A stretch of 64,000 bases of DNA, from positions 1,984,001 to 2,048,000 of the forward strand of contig NZ_JAAMOZ010000001.1 in the NCBI RefSeq assembly GCF_011758645.1. Direction: 5' to 3'. Source of the DNA: Brooklawnia cerclae (GTDB taxonomy: Bacteria; Actinomycetota; Actinomycetes; Propionibacteriales; Propionibacteriaceae). Every line of letters starts with the position of its first letter. Within the stretch, counting starts at the first letter, position 1. The notes under the pieces were generated by a model. It saw only the letters and a program-made list of their open reading frames with translations. It had not been told where the DNA came from and did not search any database. Position numbers and translations under genes: made by a program. Shown here piece by piece: positions 9,165 through 15,882 of this stretch.

Positions 9165-10460
9165 TCACCTCAAGACTCGGCGGAGAACCTCGAGATGACG
9201 GCGACTGGTTCGGCTGTTCCTTTCCTTGCCACGTGCCCCCAACCAGGCGGTGTAGCGCCTGAGCGCACGGCGTCGGCGAAGCTGGTCGAGGACGAGAGCG
9301 AGCATCGGGTGAATGCCGGGACGAGCGGCCCGACCGCGTCCGATGCGACGCAACTGGAAGCGCACTCGGGCCATGCCCGCAGCAGAGGCAACGCCTTTGT
9401 CCTTGATCATCACGGGCTTGAGAACGACTTTCGCGTCGATTCCCGCACGCCACTTGTCGGGCAGGTCAGGGTCCACGGCAAGGGCGGTGCCCATCCCGAC
9501 GAGCGCGACACCGCTGGCGAGAACCTGTTCTGCGACGGGACGGCGTGCGATTCCCCCGGTGAGCATCAACGGGACCGGGCTGGTGGTGACGAGGTCTTTC
9601 GCGAGGGCCAGGAAGTACGCCTCACGCGCCTGCGTGCGCTCGCCGGCGGGACGTCCCGACATGGCCGGGCTCTCATAGCTGCCGCCGGACAGTTCGACCA
9701 GGTCGACGCCGAGGGGTGCGAGCAGATCGATGACAGTTTTCGCGTCGCCGGCGTCAAAGCCGCCCCGCTGGAAGTCGGCGGAGTTGATCTTCACGGCGAC
9801 CGTGAACGACGGGCTGATTGCAGCGTCGATGGCGCGGACGACGTCCAGGAGCACGCGGGCGCGGTTCTCCAACGATCCGCCCCACTGGTCGGTGCGCTTG
9901 TTGCTGACCGGGGAGAGGAACTGTGAGAGCAGGTAGCCGTGGGCGGCATGCACCTCGACTCCGTCGAACCCGGCGTCCTCAGCTCGGCGCGCCGTGTCCG
10001 CGAACCGTCGTACGGTATCGGCGATCTGGGCCGGCGTCATCTCGCTGGGCTCGGCGAAACGGCCGCTCTGCCTGCCCATGCTCACGCGGATGGCGGAGGG
10101 ACCCCATGCGACCCCTGGCATATCGGCATAGACCTGCCGACCGGGATGGTTGATCTGCATCCACACCTGCGACCCGCCCGATCTGGCCGCGGTCGCCCAT
10201 TGCCGGAACGGCTCCAGCGGCGAGTCGGCGTCCAGGACGACGCCGGCGGGACCGGTCATGGCCTCGGCGTAGACCATCACATTCCCCGTGATCAGCAGTC
10301 CGGCCCCGCCGCGGCTCCACCGCTCGTACAAGCGGAACAGCCGCTCATCGGGGAGCTGACCCGGGCCGGCCATGTTCTCCTCCATCGCCGCCTTGGCCAG
10401 CCGGCTGGACAGGGTGGAGCCGTTCGGTAGCTCAAGCGGGGCGAACAGGTCTGGGCGCAT
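9165..10460 (-). CDS. NADH:flavin oxidoreductase / Old Yellow Enzyme family
   Basis: The 431-residue FMN-dependent TIM-barrel enzyme begins MRPDLFAPLELPNG. Family motifs are in order: an early MEENMAG segment, QINHPGRQ, the active-site block HAAHGYLLSQFLSP followed by NKRTDQWGGSLENR, VKINSADFQRGG, and the FMN phosphate region LTGGIARRP then VGMGTALAVDPDLP. It is predicted to reduce activated C=C bonds or nitro groups using NAD(P)H. The physiological substrate cannot be read from sequence. The ATG at 10460 has AAGGA 5 nt upstream; an upstream TTG at 10475 is less likely. It is divergent from a TetR gene with a palindromic site between them, so it is probably repressed by that regulator. The C-terminal 50 residues are unusually Arg-rich. 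Confidence 0.92.
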   Translation of the reverse strand: MRPDLFAPLELPNGSTLSSRLAKAAMEENMAGPGQLPDERLFRLYERWSRGGAGLLITGNVMVYAEAMTGPAGVVLDADSPLEPFRQWATAARSGGSQVWMQINHPGRQVYADMPGVAWGPSAIRVSMGRQSGRFAEPSEMTPAQIADTVRRFADTARRAEDAGFDGVEVHAAHGYLLSQFLSPVSNKRTDQWGGSLENRARVLLDVVRAIDAAISPSFTVAVKINSADFQRGGFDAGDAKTVIDLLAPLGVDLVELSGGSYESPAMSGRPAGERTQAREAYFLALAKDLVTTSPVPLMLTGGIARRPVAEQVLASGVALVGMGTALAVDPDLPDKWRAGIDAKVVLKPVMIKDKGVASAAGMARVRFQLRRIGRGRAARPGIHPMLALVLDQLRRRRALRRYTAWLGARGKERNSRTSRRHLEVLRRVLR

Positions 10461-10487
10461 AGCGGTCCTTGCCAAAGGTGATGAACA

Positions 10488-10506
10488 ATGTTTACACTGC
10501 TAACAT
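10488..10506. promoter_or_regulatory. Candidate TetR operator between OYE gene and tetR
   Basis: ATGTTtaCAcTGctAACAT is an imperfect 19-bp palindrome with 5-bp perfect outer arms and CA-TG matching inside. It lies in the short AT-rich gap between the two divergent starts, 28 bp from the OYE start and 17 bp from the tetR start. Position and form fit an operator for the adjacent TetR protein. This is inferred, not shown. Confidence 0.5.
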
Positions 10507-10523
10507 AATAGGAGGTGTAAGCA

Positions 10524-11102
10524 GTGTCAACATCATCGAAGGACACGTACCACCACGGTGAGCTCCGCAACGCCTTGTTGACCACTGCCATGCAGCTGCT
10601 CGAGGCCGGCGAGCCTCTCTCCCTGCGCGAGGTCGCGCGACGGACAGGAGTCTCCCCCACGGCCCCCTATCGCCACTACGCCGACAAGGACGCCCTTGAG
10701 TCGGCTCTGGCGACCGAGGGTTTCCGGGACCTTCGAGCGCGACTGGTGGCAGCAAGTCCGGAACCGGCCACACCCGCTGCCCTCGCTGACCTTGCCGTGG
10801 CCTACGTCCGATTCGCGCTGGAGCGTCCCGCGATGTTCCGACTCATGTTCGGCAACGAGTGCGACGACTCGAACGATCAGCGGGTGGTCGCGGCGTCAAG
10901 CATCCGGCGATTCCTCTCGGACGCGGTGGGTCGTGTCTTCCCCGAAGCGGACGGGCCGGCCCTGGCGGTCGCGAGTTGGTCTTTGGTTCATGGGCTGGCG
11001 TTCCTCCACCTCGACGGCAAGCTCGCGGCGGCCACGCCCAATGAGGTCGACCTTCGCGTCCGCACGTCCATCAAGGCGATCCTCACGGTCCGTGGGCAAT
11101 AG
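10524..11102 (+). CDS. TetR/AcrR-family transcriptional regulator
   Basis: The 192-residue protein has an N-terminal TetR DNA-binding domain (HHGELRNALLTTAMQLLE, then LSLREVARRTGVSPTAPYR and HYADKDAL) and a C-terminal ligand-binding domain of the WHG type (FRLMFGNE, then SWSLVHGLAFLHLDGKL). The start is GTG with a strong GGAGG 8 nt upstream. It is transcribed divergently from the Old Yellow Enzyme gene, with a 19-bp palindrome in between. It most likely represses that gene, and perhaps itself, until an inducer binds. The inducer is unknown. Confidence 0.9.
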   Translation: MSTSSKDTYHHGELRNALLTTAMQLLEAGEPLSLREVARRTGVSPTAPYRHYADKDALESALATEGFRDLRARLVAASPEPATPAALADLAVAYVRFALERPAMFRLMFGNECDDSNDQRVVAASSIRRFLSDAVGRVFPEADGPALAVASWSLVHGLAFLHLDGKLAAATPNEVDLRVRTSIKAILTVRGQ

Positions 11103-11179
11103 TCGACGTCGGACCGGGGGTGACGATCGGCCGGGCCAAACTCGAACAGCTTTTCCCGGCTGCTCGGCCGCATGCGAGC

Positions 11180-11917
11180 ATGTGGTCTGTGCCAGAAACG
11201 AACCGATCGGCAGCCACCTGTGAGGACCTGTCCACGTGGACTCCCAGGCCCGGCCCCGAGCGCCGCGTCTTCGACGGTCGATATGTGCGGCTCGAGCCCC
11301 TGGAAGTCGGCAAGCATGCCGACGACCTCTACGAGGCGTCCAGCGTGCCGGACGCCCCCCAGCGATTCCGCTACCTGTTCGAGGAACCGGCACAGGACCG
11401 TTCCGAGTTCCAGGACTGGGTGAGGCGAGCAGAAGCCGGCAGCGATCCACTGTTCTACGCCGTCGTCGACAAGGCGACCGGTCGTGTTGCCGGCCGCCAG
11501 GCCCTGATGCGGATCGACAACGCCAATGGCGTCATCGAAATAGGCAACGTCTACTGGGGCCCCGCGATCGCACGCACCACCGCTGCCACCGAAGCACTCT
11601 TCCTCCTCGCCGACCACGTGTTCGGCCTCGGCTATCGCCGATTCGAGTGGAAGTGCAACAACGACAACGAACCGTCCAAGCGTGCCGCCGAGCGCTTCGG
11701 TTTCACCTTCGAAGGCATCTTCCGCCAGCACATGATCCAGAAGGGCAGGAACCGCGACACCGCCTGGTTCGCCATCATCGACGAGCAGTGGCCGTCACTG
11801 CGTACCGCCTTTGAGGCCTGGCTCGATCCCGAGAACTTCGATCACACCGGCCGACAGAAGCACCGCCTCGAAGAGCTTCGCACGAGCACTGCCGATCTCG
11901 GCCACGAGCAGGGGTGA
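11180..11917 (+). CDS. GNAT-family N-acetyltransferase (RimJ/RimL-like)
   Basis: About 245 residues with the RimJ/RimL layout: WTPRPGPERRVFDGRYVRLEPL at the N-terminus, a central strand IEIGNVYWGPAI, then the acetyl-CoA region and the characteristic ending YRRFEWKCNNDNEPSKRAAERFGF followed by FEGIFRQHMIQKGRNRDTAWF. It should transfer an acetyl group from acetyl-CoA to an amine, protein N-terminus or small molecule; the substrate is unknown. The start is uncertain: an upstream GTG at 11120 keeps the frame, but the homologous part only begins near residue 20 of that version. It converges with the YitT gene. No clear terminator is seen in the 58-bp gap. Confidence 0.85.
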   Translation: MWSVPETNRSAATCEDLSTWTPRPGPERRVFDGRYVRLEPLEVGKHADDLYEASSVPDAPQRFRYLFEEPAQDRSEFQDWVRRAEAGSDPLFYAVVDKATGRVAGRQALMRIDNANGVIEIGNVYWGPAIARTTAATEALFLLADHVFGLGYRRFEWKCNNDNEPSKRAAERFGFTFEGIFRQHMIQKGRNRDTAWFAIIDEQWPSLRTAFEAWLDPENFDHTGRQKHRLEELRTSTADLGHEQG

Positions 11918-11975
11918 GCACCGGCGCGTCGACACCGTCTGCGCCGCCGTCGCAGCGAGGTGACCGGCGTCCGCC

Positions 11976-12593
11976 TCAGCTGCCCGTGTAGCGTCCGGGC
12001 CGATGGTTCAGGGCAAGGATCACGTTGAGGATCGCCGCGCCGCCCGCCGAGATGACGACCGTCAGCGGTGAACTCACAGTGAGCGAGGACACCACGACGA
12101 GCGTGTCGAGCACCATCAACACGTACCCGGCGCGGAAACCGAACCGCTCCTGGAGGATCAACGCGACGATGTTGAAGCCGCCGAGGCTGGACTTGTGGCG
12201 GAACAGGATCAGCAATCCGACCCCGCTGAGAACATTGCCCATCCCGGCGGCATACAAGGGGCTCGGTTGCAGGGCTCCGAGCGCCCAGGGCTGGCCGTGG
12301 ACGCTCGTGAGCAGCGCGACGGCACCGATCGACAGTCCGCTGCGGATGGTGAAACTCCAGCCCTTGCCGAAGGCCGCGAGGACGAAGAACGGCAGGTTGA
12401 CAGCGACGAAGAGGACGCCGAACGGCACCGGCAACGCGTAGCTGAGCAGGAGCGACAGCCCAGCTGTGCCGCCGCTGACGACCCCGCCGCTACGCAGGAG
12501 GAAAAGGCCCGCCGAAACCATCACCACGCCTGTGGTGAGCCCGAGGACGTCCTCGATGCCACTGTGTTTGGTGGCCGACGGCTGTTGTGTCAT
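11976..12593 (-). CDS. YitT-family integral membrane protein
   Basis: About 205 residues with five to six hydrophobic segments and the family-typical glycine-rich opening LRSGGVVSGGTAGLSLLLSY, followed by FVAVNLPFFVLA and RSGLSIGAVALL. A second glycine-containing core reads HKSSLGGFNIVALILQERFG. YitT-type proteins lack a firm function; some members are linked to export or membrane stress. Three in-frame starts (GTG, GTG, ATG at 12599-12593) lie just after the stop of the aminotransferase gene, so the pair is almost certainly one transcript with coupled translation. Because the upstream gene is paired with an Lrp regulator, a role in exporting an amino acid or related compound is possible but speculative. 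Confidence 0.85.
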   Translation of the reverse strand: MTQQPSATKHSGIEDVLGLTTGVVMVSAGLFLLRSGGVVSGGTAGLSLLLSYALPVPFGVLFVAVNLPFFVLAAFGKGWSFTIRSGLSIGAVALLTSVHGQPWALGALQPSPLYAAGMGNVLSGVGLLILFRHKSSLGGFNIVALILQERFGFRAGYVLMVLDTLVVVSSLTVSSPLTVVISAGGAAILNVILALNHRPGRYTGS

Positions 12594-12601
12594 CACCACC
12601 G

Positions 12602-13675
12602 TCAGAGCCCGAACGCTGTGGGCGTCGCGAGCACCGCGAGCACTCTGTCGTTCGTCGCGGGATCAGCGAGAGTTATCCGGACGCCGTCGCCTGCGTACCC
12701 GCGCACGATCACGTCCTGTGCGTCGAAGGCGGCGACGATTCTCTCGCGATGGGAGTCGTCGAGACGAAGCCACACGAAGTTCGCCTGGCTCTCCGTGATG
12801 CTCCACCCGGCCCCACGCAGTCGATCGATGATGCGGCGTCGCTCGGCCACGACCGCGGCGACCCGCGCCTCGATCTCCTCCTCGGCATCGAGCGAGGCGA
12901 TGGCGGCCCGTTGCGCGAGCGCGCTGACACCGAACGGCAGCGCCGCTCGGCGCAGGCCCGCGGCCAACTCCGAATGAGCGATCGCATAGCCGACGCGCAG
13001 GCCCGCGAGCCCGTACGCCTTCGAGAACGTGCGAAGCAGAGCGACATTCGGATGACTGCGGAACAGGCTGATCGAGTCGGTCCCGAAATCTGCGAACTCC
13101 GTATATGCCTCGTCGACCACCACGAGTACCCGTGCGGGAACCGCGTCCAGGAAGCGTTCCAGGTCCTCGGTGGGCACCCGGGTTCCAGTCGGGTTGTTGG
13201 GAGAGCAGATGAGGACGACCCTGGTTCGATCCGTCACCGCAGCGGCCATCGCGGGAAGAACGTGCCCTTCGTCGGCACCGAGCGGGACGCGGATCGCCGA
13301 CGCACCGGCGAGCGCGGTGAGGGTGGGATAGGCCTCGAAGGACCGCCACGCGAAGACCACTTCGTCACCCGCGTCGCACATGGCGGCGAGAATCTGCTGC
13401 AGCACACCGATGCTTCCCGTGCCCACCGCGATCTCGTCCGCGTTCACCCCGAACTGCGTCGCGATGCGCCGGCGCAGATCACCGGCCGAGTTGTCCGGAT
13501 ACCGGTTGAGTTGCTCCGACGCGGCCAGCACCACCTCCCGCACCGACGGAAGCGGGCCGTAGTGACTCTCGTTGGAGGCCAGGCGTGCGATGTGCGGCTC
13601 GGAGGCGCGGCGACCCGGCACGTAGTCGGGAAGCTGGGTGAGGGTGGCGCGGAGGGACGGGGCGAGAGTCGTCAT
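12602..13675 (-). CDS. HisC-type aminotransferase (histidinol-phosphate / aromatic amino acid)
   Basis: A 357-residue fold-type I PLP enzyme starting MTTLAPSLRATL. Visible motifs: the N-terminal LASNESHYGPLPSV, YPDNSAGDLRRRIATQFGV, the cofactor-binding region GTGSIGVLQQIL, CSPNNPTGT, the PLP-binding Asp-Tyr block VVDEAYTEF, the Schiff-base lysine in TFSKAYGLAGLRVGY, and the late arginine region RGYAGDGVRITLADP. This is the HisC/Pat subfamily. With no other his genes nearby and a divergent Lrp regulator, a role in aromatic or other amino acid transamination is as likely as histidine synthesis. The ATG at 13675 has GAGG upstream; longer frames lack an RBS. Confidence 0.87.
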   Translation of the reverse strand: MTTLAPSLRATLTQLPDYVPGRRASEPHIARLASNESHYGPLPSVREVVLAASEQLNRYPDNSAGDLRRRIATQFGVNADEIAVGTGSIGVLQQILAAMCDAGDEVVFAWRSFEAYPTLTALAGASAIRVPLGADEGHVLPAMAAAVTDRTRVVLICSPNNPTGTRVPTEDLERFLDAVPARVLVVVDEAYTEFADFGTDSISLFRSHPNVALLRTFSKAYGLAGLRVGYAIAHSELAAGLRRAALPFGVSALAQRAAIASLDAEEEIEARVAAVVAERRRIIDRLRGAGWSITESQANFVWLRLDDSHRERIVAAFDAQDVIVRGYAGDGVRITLADPATNDRVLAVLATPTAFGL

Positions 13676-13734
13676 GCCCGGCATCCTCGGTGAACCTTGG
13701 ACGTCAGCGCAACACAGCCGGATTTCTCTGGCAT

Positions 13735-13749
13735 AATTGCTTATCAATT
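13735..13749. promoter_or_regulatory. Candidate Lrp/AsnC operator
   Basis: AATTGcttatCAATT is a perfect 15-bp inverted repeat with 5-bp arms and a 5-bp spacer. It lies in the AT-rich 92-bp gap between the divergent aminotransferase and Lrp-type genes. The length matches the 15-bp recognition sequences typical of Lrp/AsnC regulators. Confidence 0.55.
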
Positions 13750-13767
13750 TGCCAATCTGGAGACAAT

Positions 13768-14250
13768 ATGACCAACCCGACGTCCGGCATCGATTCTGTC
13801 GATGCCCGCATCCTTCTGGCGCTGGACGCCGACCCCACAGCCTCGGTGCTCGCGCTGTCGCACACCCTGGGCCTGGCCCGGAACACCGTTCACGCGCGTC
13901 TGAAGCGGCTTGAGAATCAAGGAACGCTCGGCGCGTTCAGCCGACGCGTCGACCTCGCGGCGCTCGGATACCGACTGACGGCGTTCGTCGAGATCTCGAT
14001 CACCCAGCCCTCGGCCGGCGACGCATACCTGGCGATGGCAGCGATCCCCGAAGTCGTCGAGGTGCATTCCACGGCCGGCGACGCAGACCTCATCGCGAAG
14101 GTCGTGGCGCGGGACACCGATGATCTGCATCGCATCACCACTGCCCTGTTCGCCATCCCCGGCATCCTGCGCACGAGCACGGCGATCTCACTCAAAGAGC
14201 TCATCCCGTTCCGTGCGTCCGCGCTACTGGAACGGCTCGCGCGATCGTGA
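13768..14250 (+). CDS. Lrp/AsnC-family transcriptional regulator
   Basis: 160 residues beginning MTNPTSGIDSVDARILLALD. The N-terminal winged HTH reads ASVLALSHTLGLARNTVHARLKRLE without gaps. The C-terminal RAM ligand-binding domain includes FVEISITQPSAGDAYLAMAA and the repeated STAGDADLIAKVVARD segment. The ATG at 13768 has GGAG 6 nt upstream and matches normal family length; a longer frame from 13690 has no support. It is divergent from the HisC-type aminotransferase, with an Lrp-like palindrome between, so it probably regulates the aminotransferase-YitT pair and itself in response to an amino acid. Confidence 0.92.
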   Translation: MTNPTSGIDSVDARILLALDADPTASVLALSHTLGLARNTVHARLKRLENQGTLGAFSRRVDLAALGYRLTAFVEISITQPSAGDAYLAMAAIPEVVEVHSTAGDADLIAKVVARDTDDLHRITTALFAIPGILRTSTAISLKELIPFRASALLERLARS

Positions 14251-14315
14251 GGACGCAGCGTCGTCGCTAACCGAACCGAGCTGGTAAGCGCATCGCGGGT
14301 CCAGGGGGCACCAGC

Positions 14316-14408
14316 GCGTCGAAGCACCGCCCGCTGAGCCCGTCGAAGCGTCCGCTGAGCCGCCCGCTGAGCCAGTCGAAGCGCCCGCTGAGCCTGTCGA
14401 AGCGCCCG
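14316..14408. repeat. 21-bp tandem repeat (about 4 copies, one partly deleted) of the TTCGAC-N2-GCTCAGC motif
   Basis: On the minus strand the unit GGGCGCTTCGACNGGCTCAGC is repeated: two near-perfect copies, a copy that has lost its TTCGAC core, another full copy and a degenerate end. The core TTCGAC-N2-GCTCA is the same as in dispersed copies at 62319-62405 and inside hsdR at 18281-18298. It lies between the Lrp gene and the hsdR-like stub and has no credible coding function (it would read ASTGSAG repeats). Confidence 0.8.
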
Positions 14409-14412
14409 GCAC

Positions 14413-14484
14413 CTACTCGGCTACGACTGTGCCCTCGGCGCAAACCACGATGGGCTCATAGCGGCGAGGCTGGACATCAGTCAT
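14413..14484 (-). pseudogene. Stub matching the N-terminus of the hsdR product (23 codons then stop)
   Basis: The minus strand reads MTDVQPRRYEPIVVCAEGTV then VAE and a stop. Aligned with the start of the hsdR product of this window (MTDAPLRTYDPIAVSAESTV then VAE), about 15 of 23 residues are identical, and both begin at the start codon. It overlaps the last 8 nt of the LOG-family gene and is followed by the tandem repeat. The simplest explanation is the remaining 5' end of a second, deleted type I R gene or a recombination scar. It is too short to be functional as R. Confidence 0.6.
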
Positions 14485-15559
14485 GGATCGGTTCTTCCAC
14501 TCCAATGTTCGGTATGTCACCCGCAAGTGAGCTCGGCAACGCATCGATGGCGCGGATGACCCGGTGGAGGGAGCCGACCTGTCGCGGGTCGTAGCGCATG
14601 ACGAGCCGTGGCAGATGCACCCGGTCATCGTCCTTGACCTCCAGCCGCAGCGGTTCAGAGGTCTCGATTCGGCCTCTCGTCAGCAGGTTCCCGAATCGCT
14701 GGTTGAGTTCATCCACCTCGTCGGGAGTGGGCTCGGTGCGCAACCGCAGGACGAGTCGATGGCCGACCCAACGTAACGAGTCGTAGTTGCGCCAGAATCC
14801 GGTGATCTCCTCGGCGGCAGCGCTCACCGAATCAGTCACCATCACCCGGTCGAAATCATCAGCGGAGACGACACCGGACGGCACGAGTTGCTCGTGGACG
14901 AAACGCTTGAGCCCGGCCCAGAAGGTTCCACCGGGGCTGTCCAGCAGCACGATCGGGGCGGGATCCGCCTTGCCGGTCTGCTGCAGGGTGAGCAGTTCGA
15001 ACATCTCGTCGAGAGTGCCGAACCCACCGGGGACACAGACAAAACCGTGCGATTCCTTCACCAGCATGAGCTTGCGAGTGAAGAAATACTTCATCGCAAC
15101 GACGTTGCCCGACTCGGAGAAGATGGAGTTGGGCTTGTCTTCGAACGGCAGACGAATCGAAACGCCGATGGAACGCTCGGGGCCTGCTCCTTCAGCGGCG
15201 GCCTGCATGATTCCGGGGCCCGCGCCGGTCACCACCATCCATCCGCGCGCCGACAGTTCCTTGGCCACGTCCGCAGCCGCACGGTACAGCTTGTTGCCGG
15301 GCTGAGTGCGAGCCGATCCGAAGATGGTGACCTTCGGCACGTCGCGGTAGGGGGCGAAGAGCCGGAATGCGGCGCGCATCTCCGTCAATGCCGCAGATGC
15401 GATCTTCAGGTCGAGCCGCGACGGTGCGTCGAGACCCAGATCGACGCCGGTCTCAAGAAGGCGGGACACCAGGTCGGCGTTGAGGGTGATCCCCGCTCCG
15501 TCGACAAGCTGCTGCGCGGATGCTGCCACATCGAGGGGAACAGGTGACAAGTCATGCAT
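14477..15559 (-). CDS. LOG-family (TIGR00730-like) Rossmann-fold protein
   Basis: About 360 residues from MHDLSPVPLDVAAS. The core has VTIFGSARTQPGNKLYRAA, the nucleotide-binding VTGAGPGIMQAAAEGAG, the segment FTRKLMLVKESHGFVCV and the family signature PGGFGTLDEMFELL. This is the lysine-decarboxylase-like/LOG fold that hydrolyses nucleoside 5'-monophosphates (cytokinin riboside phosphate in characterised members). The C-terminal 100 residues extend beyond the basic LOG domain and are rich in charged residues. The true start is uncertain: the ATG at 15559 has GGAGG only 1 nt upstream, and the frame stays open to 15709. Its 3' end overlaps the hsdR-like stub. Confidence 0.8.
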   Translation of the reverse strand: MHDLSPVPLDVAASAQQLVDGAGITLNADLVSRLLETGVDLGLDAPSRLDLKIASAALTEMRAAFRLFAPYRDVPKVTIFGSARTQPGNKLYRAAADVAKELSARGWMVVTGAGPGIMQAAAEGAGPERSIGVSIRLPFEDKPNSIFSESGNVVAMKYFFTRKLMLVKESHGFVCVPGGFGTLDEMFELLTLQQTGKADPAPIVLLDSPGGTFWAGLKRFVHEQLVPSGVVSADDFDRVMVTDSVSAAAEEITGFWRNYDSLRWVGHRLVLRLRTEPTPDEVDELNQRFGNLLTRGRIETSEPLRLEVKDDDRVHLPRLVMRYDPRQVGSLHRVIRAIDALPSSLAGDIPNIGVEEPIHD

Positions 15560-15723
15560 GCCTCCAGCGTTGCACGCGTCCCGCATGGCTGGGTACCGGG
15601 CAAGCGGATCGATGACCAGTTCGGAGCAGACATCGATTCGCCGCAGGGACGCGGCCGTGCCGTGCCCCGCATCGCATTTCGGCGAGAACCCGTTGCGATA
15701 GCCGGCCACTCGCCCGAGAACCT

Positions 15724-15739
15724 GTCATCTTCAGATGAC
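15724..15739. promoter_or_regulatory. 7-bp inverted repeat in the LOG/hsdR gap
   Basis: GTCATCTtcAGATGAC is a perfect 16-bp palindrome with a 2-bp centre, located in the otherwise featureless gap between the LOG gene and the end of hsdR (15560-15882). It could be an operator for the LOG gene; function unknown. Confidence 0.3.
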
Positions 15740-15882
15740 TCTTGAGCGGCTTGTCTTGGGCAGGGCACGACGACCTCCGAGAGTGAACAATCCGGGAACA
15801 TGAACGGAGCCAGCCCCCCACCTGTTCGCGTGCATCTGGAGTAGCTCCTTGATCCTGTCTATGTTCTGCGCAGCGCTTGTCG

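Noticed and set aside
14224-14412. Small minus-strand ORF reading ASTGSAG repeats
   Set aside because: Coding appearance is produced by the 21-bp tandem repeat; no RBS or homologue pattern.
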